From Promethearchaeota archaeon (GTDB lineage: Archaea > Asgardarchaeota > Lokiarchaeia > Sigyniarchaeales > SOKP01), in NCBI GenBank assembly GCA_008080735.1, contig SHMW01000015.1:1-64000 (forward strand): a stretch of 64,000 nucleotides of DNA, read 5' to 3'. The notes under the pieces were generated by a model. That model was not told where the DNA came from. It searched no databases and saw only the letters and a list, made by a program, of their open reading frames with translations. The position numbers and the translations under genes are program-made. Below, in pieces: positions 45,573 to 54,658 of this stretch (position 1 is the first letter of the stretch; every line of letters starts with the position of its first letter).

Positions 45573-46466
45573 ATGGTTAGTAAAGGTATGGAAAATGTCA
45601 TAAAATTGCTCAAAAAATTTCAAGATATGACTAAGGAGACAACGGTTGAATCAACCAGAAAGGGATTAGAACAAATGGGAGCAATGAGTAAAGTTCCAGA
45701 TGATATTAGGTGTGAAAAGGTGGAGATAAATGGTATAGAAGGAGAATGGATAATAGCTCGTGAAGTTAAACAAAATAAGGTATTATTATATTTACATGGA
45801 GGAGCATTTATAGCTGGGTCGATAAATACGCATAAAGATCTCATATCTCGGATCTCTCGTGCGGGAAGGATCAAAATATTAGCAATAAACTATCGCTTAG
45901 CTCCAGAACATCCCTTTCCCGCAGCTTTAGAGGATACGTACAACACTTATCAATGGCTCATTTCTGAAAAGAATTATGATCCAAAGGATATCATAATAGG
46001 AGGAGACTCCGCAGGAGGAAACTTAACATTAGCTACTTTAATAAAGATTAAGAAGGAAGGGTTCTTTTTTCCTGCAGCGGCCTTTTGTCTTTCTCCGGCA
46101 ACTGATATGACTGGATCGGGTGAGTCCTACACGACTAAAGCAGATATTGATCCTTTTCTTACCCCCGATTTAGGAGAACTCGTCTTAAATAATTATTTAA
46201 AGAACGCTGATCCTGAGAACCCCCTTGTATCGCCTCTCTATGCCGATCTTGAAGGATTACCCCCTATATATATTCAAGTCGGAACTTCAGAAATATTATT
46301 CGATGATTCAATTAGAATTGCGGAAAAATTGGAAGATGCAGATGTAGAAGTAGAATTGGATGTCTGGGAAGATATGATTCATGTGTTTGCTGCCTTTGCC
46401 GCATTTGCTCCAGAGAGTAGAGAAGCGATAAAAAAGATCGGACATTTTATCGAAAGGCATACATAA
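45573..46466 (+). CDS. HSL-family alpha/beta-hydrolase (esterase)
   Basis: 297 residues with LYLHGGAFIAGS (oxyanion HGG motif), the nucleophile in GGDSAGGNLTL, an Asp in the ILFDDSIRIAEKL context and a His in DMIHVFAAFAAF: the hormone-sensitive-lipase family pattern. It probably cleaves short acyl esters. It is on the plus strand, inserted between the minus-strand cmk and eL14 genes, with a good ribosome-binding site (AGGTGA). Confidence 0.87.
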   Translation: MVSKGMENVIKLLKKFQDMTKETTVESTRKGLEQMGAMSKVPDDIRCEKVEINGIEGEWIIAREVKQNKVLLYLHGGAFIAGSINTHKDLISRISRAGRIKILAINYRLAPEHPFPAALEDTYNTYQWLISEKNYDPKDIIIGGDSAGGNLTLATLIKIKKEGFFFPAAAFCLSPATDMTGSGESYTTKADIDPFLTPDLGELVLNNYLKNADPENPLVSPLYADLEGLPPIYIQVGTSEILFDDSIRIAEKLEDADVEVELDVWEDMIHVFAAFAAFAPESREAIKKIGHFIERHT

Positions 46467-46486
46467 GAATAACCAATTGTCTATTT

Positions 46487-47032
46487 TTACTTAATATTAT
46501 TATTTTCCAAATATTCTATTATTTTTTCAACGACAGCTTCTACAGAATGAGTTCCCGTGTCAATAATTAAATCAAAGACCTCATCTCTGTCTTGAGTATT
46601 CATGAGGTCTATATCGTATAGCTCGATAAAGCGTTGAATCTCGGATTTTTCCCGTGATTTTGTTTCTTTTAATTTTTCCTCAAAATCGGAATTGTCTCGT
46701 TCGACCATTCGTTTCACTCTCGTCTTAAGCGGAGCTTTTAAGAGGATTTTACAATCTGCTTGATCTTTAAGAAGGTATGCGCTTAGCAGACTTTCAATGA
46801 TAATTTTATCTGTATTTTTTGCAACTTGAATCACCTTTTCATCTAAATTTTTATCAATTTCGGGATGAGCTTCCGCATATTTTGAGAATTCTTCTAAATT
46901 CATACCAAATTCTTCTGCAAGGTCTCTGAATGCTTCTCCAGTAGAATAATATTTTAAATTAAGTTTTTCTGCTAATTTTTTTGCCACCGTGCTCTTGCCA
47001 GTACCATGAAATCCACCTATAGCTAAAATCAT
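46487..47032 (-). CDS. cmk: Cytidylate kinase
   Basis: 181 residues. P-loop GGFHGTGKSTVAKKLAE (residues 6-22), YYSTGEAFRDLAEEFGM, and AEAHPEIDKNLDEKV match archaeal CMP kinases, which phosphorylate CMP/dCMP. Position beside eL34 supports this: cmk normally lies in the eL34-cmk-eL14 cluster. The PSTK kinase of the selenocysteine pathway was considered and excluded on the same motifs. Confidence 0.87.
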   Translation of the reverse strand: MILAIGGFHGTGKSTVAKKLAEKLNLKYYSTGEAFRDLAEEFGMNLEEFSKYAEAHPEIDKNLDEKVIQVAKNTDKIIIESLLSAYLLKDQADCKILLKAPLKTRVKRMVERDNSDFEEKLKETKSREKSEIQRFIELYDIDLMNTQDRDEVFDLIIDTGTHSVEAVVEKIIEYLENNNIK

Positions 47033-47192
47033 TTTCGGAAAAAATCATCAAATTTTATATTTTTTGTGTAAATAAAGGTATCTATCTAAAAAAGAGTTCT
47101 GGAAAGAAAAGAACTTAGAAAAGCAGAGTCAATAAAAGTGTATAGGGGATTGAATTATACTATTTTGATAAAAAGAGATTGAAACGAGTTGA

Positions 47193-47459
47193 TTAACGCC
47201 TAATTTGTTCTTGAATAATTCGCTGTAAACATTTTGCACAATAACGTCCACTTTCAAGGCGTGTAGGTCTTCGGTCTGTTTTATTTGTTTTTTTCATCTC
47301 AGAAGGTCTTTTCCTTGGAACAGATTGTAATGGTTTTTTGCAAATTGCGCATTGTGCTCTACTTGGTCGTTTTCTCCAATAATGCTTTTTATTCTCGTTT
47401 CCGGGAGTTCTAACATCCTTACGCTTCTGGCTCTTCGATCTCAAACCTGGTCGCGGCAT
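47193..47459 (-). CDS. rpl34e: Large-subunit ribosomal protein eL34
   Basis: 88 basic residues. MPRPGLRSKSQKRKDVRTPG, CAICKKPLQSVPRKRP and YCAKCLQR give the eL34 zinc-site pair CxxC...CxxC. First gene of the eL34-cmk pair, the latter following after 160 bases. Confidence 0.93.
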   Translation of the reverse strand: MPRPGLRSKSQKRKDVRTPGNENKKHYWRKRPSRAQCAICKKPLQSVPRKRPSEMKKTNKTDRRPTRLESGRYCAKCLQRIIQEQIRR

Positions 47460-47529
47460 TTTACTCGTCCATTCAATTGATTTTATAATTCAAAAAAGAA
47501 TCGAAACTTAATTAATTTTTTTATTTCTT

Positions 47530-48174
47530 CTAAACTTTAAGACTGAGAAGATATTGAAATTCTTGGAAGAGATCGTATAAATGATTTACCACTTTTTCTT
47601 GGTACTGCCGATTAGTTTTTAATGTGTCTATGTGAGTGGTCACATGTTTATAGATTTTGGTTATTTTTTGGGAAAGATTTTGTAAACCCGGGAACGTTCT
47701 TGTTTTTTCAATAAGATCCTGAAAGAGATTTAAAATAAATGACTCTCCAATGGAGATTTCTAACTTTATAGCATCCATTAAAGTGATAAAAGAGCTTGTG
47801 ATTTCAGATGTAATTCCCGGGATATGAAGTATTGAAGATTTTAAAAGGCTTCCATACCGATTATTTGCATTTATTCTATGTTGATATGAAGCTTTCGCTA
47901 CATTTAATTCTGAAATTTTGTCTATAGTTCTCATAGCTTTATTATATTCATCTACATAATTATTTTTCTTAATGAGGTCTGAAAAAATTATGTTCTTTTG
48001 TTTGAATGCAATTTTAATTTGTAATAGTTCATAAACCGCATTCTTAAAAGATTTTTGGAAAAAATCAGCATTTAATTGTCCTTTTTGATATTTCTCATCT
48101 AGTTTATTTATAATGCTAATATTTGCGAATAATTCAGATTCTAATTGTGAGACTGATTTCTCCCGAAAACTCAT
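47530..48174 (-). CDS. Helical protein of unknown function
   Basis: 214 residues, almost entirely alpha-helical, with heptad-like spacing in the first 80 (SQLESELFANISIINKLDEK) and no cysteine or membrane span. No family recognised. It lies directly upstream of eL34 on the same strand (70 bases), and downstream of the Yip1-domain gene by 62 bases, so a mixed operon is possible. Confidence 0.65.
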   Translation of the reverse strand: MSFREKSVSQLESELFANISIINKLDEKYQKGQLNADFFQKSFKNAVYELLQIKIAFKQKNIIFSDLIKKNNYVDEYNKAMRTIDKISELNVAKASYQHRINANNRYGSLLKSSILHIPGITSEITSSFITLMDAIKLEISIGESFILNLFQDLIEKTRTFPGLQNLSQKITKIYKHVTTHIDTLKTNRQYQEKVVNHLYDLFQEFQYLLSLKV

Positions 48175-48236
48175 AAATAATCTTAGTTAGAATTGAATAG
48201 AGTTGTTATAAAAGTGGTCTTCTAAGTTTATAAAGT

Positions 48237-49166
48237 TTAACTAAAAAAAACGGGACGTAAGAAATAAAAGAAGACCGCGATTAAAATCGAAATTCCGAAT
48301 GAAGGAATTAATACTCTCCAGGTAGAGGAATTTGACAATTCTCGGATTGCGACTGTGATTAGGATCGGTACCCAAATGGCAAGTACTAAACCATCCACAG
48401 TATATAATGCAACCCATATATCAGATTCAATCATCGCAGAAAATATAGAGGGATCCAGTAACCCGCTCACACTGAGCGAAATATTGGGAAATCCAATCAA
48501 AACGACAAGAAAATTAATGAAATTTGCAATTAAGAAGGGGAAAAACGCACAAAACATAACCTTAGATTTATAAGCCTCTTGTTTTTGTAATAATGTTCCT
48601 CCTTTATAGATACTGAAAGGACTTAAATCACGATCCTTATATTTTGTGCCTTCCGAAGGACTTGTCCCAAAGCGAGATTCAATTCGTTCTGTGAATCCAA
48701 CTGAATAGTTTGCTCCTAGTGTATATAACCAGATAAGGAATTTATAGAATAAGAACTGAAGCATCAAACCAAAAAGAAAAAAGCCAAGGAAAAAACTAAA
48801 ATCATACACAAAAACCCATAAAGCAAAAGGAGGTGATACTCCTCCAATTGATATAAACTGAAAATGAATTGTAAACGCCCATCCTATTAATGCATACATT
48901 AATGAGTTCATTAAAAGAATAATATACCCCGGAGCTGATTTTCTTAGGTGATTTATATCCCAAAACGCGCGAGCAGGATTAATTAAAAGATAAAAAAATT
49001 TCATATACCAGGGATAAGGATTAGTCCATTCTTCTTCGATGCGTTTAAAGATAGGAACCTTCTCTACTTGTTCAATTCTTAATCTTTTACCACAGAATGT
49101 GCAAGCAAATGAGTCCGAACGATTTTCGTTCCCACAGCGTGGGCAGCGTTGAATAGCTGTTGACAT
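48237..49166 (-). CDS. Yip1-domain membrane protein with an N-terminal zinc ribbon
   Basis: 309 residues. A zinc ribbon CPRCGNENRSDSFACTFCGK starts the protein, then a linker, an amphipathic YMKFFYLLINPARAFWDI segment and five to six transmembrane helices. The N-terminal part of the membrane domain (NPARAFWDINHLRKSAPGYI) matches the Yip1 domain. Eukaryotic Yip1/Yif1 proteins bind Rab GTPases on Golgi vesicles; prokaryotic members are of unknown function. The zinc ribbon resembles those of the tandem family at 17.6-19.7 kb. Confidence 0.75.
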   Translation of the reverse strand: MSTAIQRCPRCGNENRSDSFACTFCGKRLRIEQVEKVPIFKRIEEEWTNPYPWYMKFFYLLINPARAFWDINHLRKSAPGYIILLMNSLMYALIGWAFTIHFQFISIGGVSPPFALWVFVYDFSFFLGFFLFGLMLQFLFYKFLIWLYTLGANYSVGFTERIESRFGTSPSEGTKYKDRDLSPFSIYKGGTLLQKQEAYKSKVMFCAFFPFLIANFINFLVVLIGFPNISLSVSGLLDPSIFSAMIESDIWVALYTVDGLVLAIWVPILITVAIRELSNSSTWRVLIPSFGISILIAVFFYFLRPVFFS

Positions 49167-49264
49167 ATTTTAAAAAGTTTGGAGTTTATATAAATAACAT
49201 AAAATTTACAAATAAAAATTTTTCTCGTTCTAGCTCAAATTTTTGAAAAATATTATTTTTAAGA

Positions 49265-50344
49265 TTATTCATTCATTCTTTCATATACAATAATTGAGAA
49301 ATTGTTTTTCTTATGAATACGGTATTCTCTTTTTGTAAATTGTTTTAAGAGTTCCATGTTGGTTTTTGTATGGCTAGTTATCTCTAAAACCTTGATTTTA
49401 GATGATTCGGGAATAAATGCCATAAGGGGTATCAATTGATCACTTAGATATTCATCAACGGGAATCTCATTGTTAATATAATTAACTATCTTATTTGCCG
49501 CCATTTTACCTACATCTTCCGACGAGACCTGCTTTTCTCCGATAATTGTTCCGGAAGATATTATTGCGCCCGTGCTGGAATGAGCCCATAATGAAAGTCC
49601 AACTCCAGTACTATATGCATTTACATAATCATAGATGATGTTTGTATCTATACCTAATTCTTTTCTAATAGTACTCTCTGCGGAATTTTTAATCCTTTCA
49701 GCTACATTAGCATTTGAGAGTGTCTTGGTAGAGATGATGCGTCCTTGTATGAGCTTTATCTCTCCGAGTTCAGTTAGATTTATTGGTTTCATTTGATCTT
49801 GAGGAGGATGGATAATACAACGCGTTTTAGCACCCCCTTTAGGGTAAAATCCATATTTCTCGATATCAATTTCAATATTGTATCCCAAATTTCCATAGAT
49901 CTGATATGTAACATTCTTAAGATAATGCAGACCTGGCGCCCATTTTCCCAATGTTCCACCCCCATTGAGATGAATATTAACCTGTGAAGGTTTAGTGAAG
50001 TTCATACATGCAATTTGTAAAGGTTGTAACAACAACCCAATACTAGCTGCTGTTCGAATATCCACATTAATTTGTTGCTTTAATTTTTTAGTGTTGGGTT
50101 GGAAAGTTATTTCTTCTGTACCTACAGAGCATTCGCTTAGTTTACTATTTGTCAATTTTGCCAATGTTTTCAGACCTAAAACATGCTGAAGGCGTAATCC
50201 TGGTTTGGAGCGATTTGCTCTGATATTAAACACCTTAATAGGCAGATTAAAGAGGATGGAAAATCCCGCACTTAATCTAAGTATTGACCCACCGCCTTCA
50301 CCAAAAGAACCATCTATTTCTAAAATCTCCTTCTCATCATTCAT
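49265..50344 (-). CDS. rtcA: RNA 3'-terminal phosphate cyclase
   Basis: 359 residues of the RtcA family. IDGSFGEGGGSILRLS at the N-terminus, NIRANRSKPGLRLQH, LNGGGTLGKWAPGLHY, and the likely adenylylated His in EITSHTKTNMELLKQF are the family blocks. It uses ATP to convert RNA 3'-phosphates to 2',3'-cyclic phosphates. Its start overlaps the end of the Nudix-NMNAT gene by eight bases, so the two are translationally coupled. No RtcB ligase gene is in the window. Confidence 0.92.
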   Translation of the reverse strand: MNDEKEILEIDGSFGEGGGSILRLSAGFSILFNLPIKVFNIRANRSKPGLRLQHVLGLKTLAKLTNSKLSECSVGTEEITFQPNTKKLKQQINVDIRTAASIGLLLQPLQIACMNFTKPSQVNIHLNGGGTLGKWAPGLHYLKNVTYQIYGNLGYNIEIDIEKYGFYPKGGAKTRCIIHPPQDQMKPINLTELGEIKLIQGRIISTKTLSNANVAERIKNSAESTIRKELGIDTNIIYDYVNAYSTGVGLSLWAHSSTGAIISSGTIIGEKQVSSEDVGKMAANKIVNYINNEIPVDEYLSDQLIPLMAFIPESSKIKVLEITSHTKTNMELLKQFTKREYRIHKKNNFSIIVYERMNE

Positions 50345-51485
50345 TATTGTTTTCCTCTTTATATAAATCTTGAATTCGTTCTACCCCATTAAATTCTTCC
50401 ATTTTATTTAATACTTCATTAGGAATAAGTAACCTATATTTTTCAATTTTATTTGAAATTAAGTTCCTAATATGGGTCCCGCTGTATTTATTCTTAAAGA
50501 TCGTTATCTTTTTTGATAATTCATATCCTTCATTTTTAAACAATTCGCGAACCCAATCACTATTAGAGTAAACGATATCAAAATTTCCCACGATTGAAAC
50601 GAGATGATCCACCCATTTATTTGCGTTAAATATATCAGGCACATAATAAATACTATAGTTATCTTCAGAGATTGCCCTTTTTTTTAAGGCGGTTGTGATA
50701 AATTGTTTTCGCTCTTCTTTTGTAAAGGGGTTATCTTTTGTGTGTGAGATTTGGGAACTTCCAATAGCGATCTTAAGGAAATTATAATCTTCAAAAATCC
50801 GATAAATAACATGGATATGACCATGATGGAGGGGTTGAAATCTGCCCACAAAAAGCGCTACATCCTCACTTGTCTTTTTTTTCTGACTTTCTTTATCTTC
50901 AAAAAGGGAATTTAAATCCGAGTTCAATAATTCTTTCCAAATCTCTTCCGAATAATCCACTGCCTCCTTTTCCTCAAAAATATTCTGAAGTTCTGAGCGC
51001 GTATAAAACTTGCTATCATTAATATCCAGCTCGTCCTCATTTGGCTCTGGTTCCACCTCAGTTTTTGCAACTCCCACAAATATATAGGCAACTTCACGTG
51101 ATAATTTGTCCTTCTCTGATTTAAAATCATAAAAATTTAGTTTAATAAGGTCAGTTGATTTTAAGCCGAATTCTTCTTCCAATTCTCTATATGCATTTTG
51201 TTTTATTGTTGATAAATCTAAATTCTTCTCATATACTACATGTCCGCTAGCAGAATCCGTGTAATAGCCAGGATATGTTTTTTTATTTTTCCCTCGTTTT
51301 TGAACTAGATATTCAATCCGATCTTTTTGATTTTTTTTAATAATGAAAATTCTCACAATCAGATGAGGGATTCCTTTTTTATGAGCTTCTTTTCTCTTAA
51401 CTGGGAAGATGTGCTTAGATATTTGACCAGAATGAAGATATTTAATTTCATCTTTCTTGATACATGCTAAAGTCTCATCTTCCAT
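50337..51485 (-). CDS. Nudix-NMN adenylyltransferase fusion
   Basis: 382 residues with two catalytic domains. Residues 1-185 are a Nudix domain of the IPP-isomerase-like kind, with the box from GHVVYEKN (81) to YRELEEEFGL (99-108). Residues 208-370 are an archaeal-type nucleotidyltransferase with GRFQPLHHGH (214-223) and SGTHIRNL near 340, typical of NMN adenylyltransferase (NadM), which makes NAD. The fusion suggests NAD synthesis joined to pyrophosphate-bond clean-up (for example ADP-ribose). Known NadM-Nudix fusions in bacteria have the opposite order. It is followed by rtcA and preceded by the SAM-cleaving gene 11 bases upstream. Confidence 0.88.
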   Translation of the reverse strand: MEDETLACIKKDEIKYLHSGQISKHIFPVKRKEAHKKGIPHLIVRIFIIKKNQKDRIEYLVQKRGKNKKTYPGYYTDSASGHVVYEKNLDLSTIKQNAYRELEEEFGLKSTDLIKLNFYDFKSEKDKLSREVAYIFVGVAKTEVEPEPNEDELDINDSKFYTRSELQNIFEEKEAVDYSEEIWKELLNSDLNSLFEDKESQKKKTSEDVALFVGRFQPLHHGHIHVIYRIFEDYNFLKIAIGSSQISHTKDNPFTKEERKQFITTALKKRAISEDNYSIYYVPDIFNANKWVDHLVSIVGNFDIVYSNSDWVRELFKNEGYELSKKITIFKNKYSGTHIRNLISNKIEKYRLLIPNEVLNKMEEFNGVERIQDLYKEENNNE

Positions 51486-51496
51486 TTTCCATCACT

Positions 51497-52315
51497 TCAT
51501 TGAAATTGTAATTCAATATTATCTCCAGAGAAGATATTCAAATCTGCAGAGGCATTCCCTTGATTAAGAGAAATTTCAAGATAACTCGTAGATCCTTTTA
51601 GAAATAATAAAGATTTTTTCGGTACTGCTCCGAAATGGGATGTGAATTTCCCCCGTTTTTCAGAATTCCCTTTTAATAGTGATATATTCTGATTTTCCAA
51701 CAGAATAATATCAGTTCCCTCGATTTTATTTTGTTTGATAGCGATATTTGTAGTTATATTCCCAAAATCATCAACATATTGGACGGTGCAATTGATTTTC
51801 TTTTCCTTTTCATTAATCTCGAAAGGTATTTGAACTTCTCGTAAATCTATTGGATCAACAGCAGAGCCAAGATCTTCTAGGAGTACTCCAGAATGAATAT
51901 GTGCCGCCACAGGACTCATAATATCCCTTCCATGAAAAGTATTCGAAACTGGTTTATGAAAAAATTGTTCATTTTCAACCATATAACCCTCTTTAATTGC
52001 ATCTCTTAATGCTGCGGGAAAAATCCCATTATCAGGTCCCACAAAATAATACTCATCGGCAGTCTCTATCGCGACAATGCCGCGTTGACTGCCCACTCCA
52101 GGATCCACCACCACAACAAAGGCAGTGCCTTTCGGAAAATAGGAATAAGTGGATTTAAGCAGATAAGCCGCCTCAATTATGGAAAATGCCTCTGTGGTAT
52201 GAGAAATATCGATAATTTTGAGCTTGGGATTAATATCTAAAATAACTGCTTTCATAGCTGCGACATAATGAGAACCTCTTGGACCAAAATCGGTTAATAA
52301 CGCAATTATACTCAT
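51497..52315 (-). CDS. SAM hydroxide adenosyltransferase (DUF62 family)
   Basis: 272 residues. LLTDFGPRGSHYVAAMKAVI, the DISH triad region IDISHTTEAFSI, VVVVDPGVGSQRG and FVGPDNGIFP match the DUF62 family, related to fluorinase, which uses water to split SAM into adenosine and methionine. Second gene of a four-gene minus-strand set (helical protein, this gene, Nudix-NMNAT, rtcA). Confidence 0.9.
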   Translation of the reverse strand: MSIIALLTDFGPRGSHYVAAMKAVILDINPKLKIIDISHTTEAFSIIEAAYLLKSTYSYFPKGTAFVVVVDPGVGSQRGIVAIETADEYYFVGPDNGIFPAALRDAIKEGYMVENEQFFHKPVSNTFHGRDIMSPVAAHIHSGVLLEDLGSAVDPIDLREVQIPFEINEKEKKINCTVQYVDDFGNITTNIAIKQNKIEGTDIILLENQNISLLKGNSEKRGKFTSHFGAVPKKSLLFLKGSTSYLEISLNQGNASADLNIFSGDNIELQFQ

Positions 52316-52348
52316 AAGAATATTGTGAAGAAATTAAATTAGCTCCCA

Positions 52349-53254
52349 TTATTTATTTTTATATTTCTGATCAACGGTATAAAAGTCGTTAAGAGCTTTC
52401 GATTTCAATCGATATTCCTCTTCTTTATCAAACTGGACTAATTCCTTCGACAATTCACTAGCTTCTCTATATAATTTATATGCTTCATGGAAATCCTCAT
52501 TACTTAAGGCATCCCTGGCTTTTTGGACAATTTTATCACGTCGGCGTGAGAGATCGGGAATTTTTTGACAGAATGAAGCACGTTCCTTTAATGTCTTTGT
52601 AATTTCATAATCTTCTCCCAGTAGCTCTTCTGATACCTCTTCGGCTTTACAATAATTTTTCGCAGCTTTTTCAAATTCGTTTTCTTTTAGGAGTTTTTCT
52701 GCCTCTTTATAAAGTTTGGAGATTTTGATATGATCCTCATCCTCAACTCTTTCGAGCAATTCTTGAGCAAGTTTTCTGTCTTTTTTACTTCCTGATAATA
52801 ATGATTTGGTTCTACTAATTATGCTTTGTTTGATTGTTTCTGGATTTAACAAATCTATTAGTGGTTCCAAGATGGCTTGATACACTTCTTTTAACTTTTG
52901 TTCGAATTTCTCTCGCTCCATATTTAACAAATCTAGGTCCTCAAGCTCTTCGGCAGCATCTTTCAACAAAGGTCGAAATTTCTCTGGTTTTTCGTTTTCC
53001 TCTAAAAGCAGTCCAATAATTAGCCCAGAAGCTTTTATTTTAGTTTTACCAGAAAATCTATAAATATAGGAAAAAATTTGATGATCTCCAATCTTTAAAA
53101 ACGAATAGTCATTCCTTTCAAGGTCAAGGTTTAATCTTAAAAAGAGATTACTTGTGATTTCGAAATCCTTACCTTCTTGATCTTTAAAAAATTTCCCAAG
53201 GACTTTATAGTCTGAATCGAAGGGAAGAACGATAACATAGGTTCCTTTAGGCAT
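52349..53254 (-). CDS. Protein with an unknown N-terminal fold and TPR-like helices
   Basis: 301 residues. The first 110 are strand-rich (TYVIVLPFDSDYKVLGKF, IFSYIYRFSGKTKIKASGLI), which resembles small profilin/longin-like sensor domains; this is inference from shape only. From about 115 the protein is helical, with repeating A-x-x-x-Y units near 180-290 (AEKLLKENEFEKAAKNYCKA, ARDALSNEDFHEAYKLYREA) typical of TPR or MIT-like helices. It heads the four-gene set ending in rtcA. Confidence 0.7.
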   Translation of the reverse strand: MPKGTYVIVLPFDSDYKVLGKFFKDQEGKDFEITSNLFLRLNLDLERNDYSFLKIGDHQIFSYIYRFSGKTKIKASGLIIGLLLEENEKPEKFRPLLKDAAEELEDLDLLNMEREKFEQKLKEVYQAILEPLIDLLNPETIKQSIISRTKSLLSGSKKDRKLAQELLERVEDEDHIKISKLYKEAEKLLKENEFEKAAKNYCKAEEVSEELLGEDYEITKTLKERASFCQKIPDLSRRRDKIVQKARDALSNEDFHEAYKLYREASELSKELVQFDKEEEYRLKSKALNDFYTVDQKYKNK

Positions 53255-53454
53255 ACTTTATCACTTTTTTATGATGAAATTTAATAATGGTTGTATTTCA
53301 AATAAGCTACTTACATTTATTAAATATCGATAATATTAATTTCTTTTTTAGAATATTTAATTAGCTGGAATTTAAAGCTATATATGTATTGATAAAAATC
53401 GACTTAAAAGAATAATATAAGCAGTTTCAGCCTCTCAGCCAGCATATAAATAAG

Positions 53455-53489
53455 TAAAAAAAGTTCAAAAAAGAGCTTCCCTCAGGGAA
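53455..53489 (-). terminator. Stem-loop with T tract after the coiled-coil gene
   Basis: Read on the minus strand, TTCCC-TGA-GGGAA at 53489-53477 forms a 5-bp stem followed by CTCTTTTTTGAACTTTTTTT. It lies 24 bases past the end of the gene at 53513-53944. Confidence 0.5.
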
Positions 53490-53512
53490 AATAAAAATTG
53501 TTTTAAAAAAAG

Positions 53513-53944
53513 TTATACATCACAGCCGGTAAGTATTCGATTCGTCTCTTCACGGATGCTCTGGATTATAGTTAAAAGTTGCGCATAATACAAATTATCA
53601 GACACAGTCTTCTGGGCTTTCTTGATGGTCTCAATCGCTTTCTTCTCATCTTCTAAAATTACCTCAATAGATTTGTTTTCCCATAAATCTTCGATTTTCT
53701 CGTTTAATTCATCAGAAAGTTCCTGCATACTCTTATTAGATTGGACGCGGAACTGCTTCAACGCTTCAACAATCAGTCTGACGTTCTCAGTTAAGCTTAC
53801 AATCTCTTGGGAAAATTTATCACTCATTGCGTTTATTGACTCATTCATCGACTCAATTTGAGAGATGGTCCCATCAAGACTCTGCATTATCTGATTGATT
53901 TTATCAATCATTTCTCCAAGAAGCTTTTCCATTTCATCACTCAT
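53513..53944 (-). CDS. Coiled-coil protein
   Basis: 143 residues, helical and acidic, with heptads from about 8 to 90 (MIDKINQIMQSLDGTISQIE; NESINAMSDKFSQEIVSLT). No membrane span. Same length and similar layout as the protein encoded just upstream, 34 bases away, so the two probably form one operon and maybe a hetero-oligomer. Function unknown. Confidence 0.7.
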   Translation of the reverse strand: MSDEMEKLLGEMIDKINQIMQSLDGTISQIESMNESINAMSDKFSQEIVSLTENVRLIVEALKQFRVQSNKSMQELSDELNEKIEDLWENKSIEVILEDEKKAIETIKKAQKTVSDNLYYAQLLTIIQSIREETNRILTGCDV

Positions 53945-53978
53945 TTATTCTTTCACCTTTAGATTATATTTGTTTTAA

Positions 53979-54410
53979 TTATTCTTCTTGCTCAGTGGTT
54001 TGTTCCACAACTTGAGTTTCTTGCTTCTGCTTTAAATTTTTTACGGATGAGATCGCTTCTGATAGGAGCAAATTGACCGTATCTTGATTTAAAACTTCCT
54101 CTGCGAGTTTAGAAAAGTTTTCCATATCAGAAATCATTTTTTTTAAGTTTTTCAATCCTAAACCTTCTTGGACGACCTCAATTTCTTTCTTCGCTCCCTC
54201 TCCAATCTCTGATATTACCTCTAAATGCTTCGTCTGTGCGACTGTAATCTCTTGGGCAAAATTTTCCATCTTTGTATTAAGATTGGTAATCTTGTCTTCT
54301 ATGTTTTGATTTAGACCATCAAGTGAGTTCTTCAGACCTTGAATAGCCTTTCCTAACTGTGCTATACGACTATATATGTTTTGAAGCAAATCCGTTAACA
54401 TTTCTGCCAT
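53979..54410 (-). CDS. Coiled-coil protein
   Basis: 143 residues. Heptads run through NIYSRIAQLGKAIQGLKNSL, NIEDKITNLNTKMENFAQEI, with a C-terminal KQKQETQVVEQTTEQEE tail. Paired with the coiled-coil gene downstream. Function unknown; proteins of this kind can be filament or adaptor subunits. Confidence 0.7.
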   Translation of the reverse strand: MAEMLTDLLQNIYSRIAQLGKAIQGLKNSLDGLNQNIEDKITNLNTKMENFAQEITVAQTKHLEVISEIGEGAKKEIEVVQEGLGLKNLKKMISDMENFSKLAEEVLNQDTVNLLLSEAISSVKNLKQKQETQVVEQTTEQEE

Positions 54411-54658
54411 TTAAATCACCATTCTCGGGTTTTTCAGTTTGATTATTCTTTTTTTTCTCTTACGAACTTAATATAAGATTACTTCTTTAATCTTTTCGAA
54501 TTCGTAACAAATTGTTTAATAAAGATGTAAGGAAACATATTTATATTTTTTTAGTTCTATAAACTCACTCTAAGATTTGAAATTCAAGGAACTGATGAAT
54601 TCAAAAATTTTGTAGGAAGGCGTCCAAAGGCAATGAAAGAATAGTCAGACCACTCATC

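Noticed and set aside
46487..47032. Kinase considered as PSTK (phosphoseryl-tRNA kinase)
   Set aside because: The STGEAFRDLAEE and HPEIDKNLD motifs are those of archaeal cytidylate kinase, and the gene sits in the usual eL34-cmk context.
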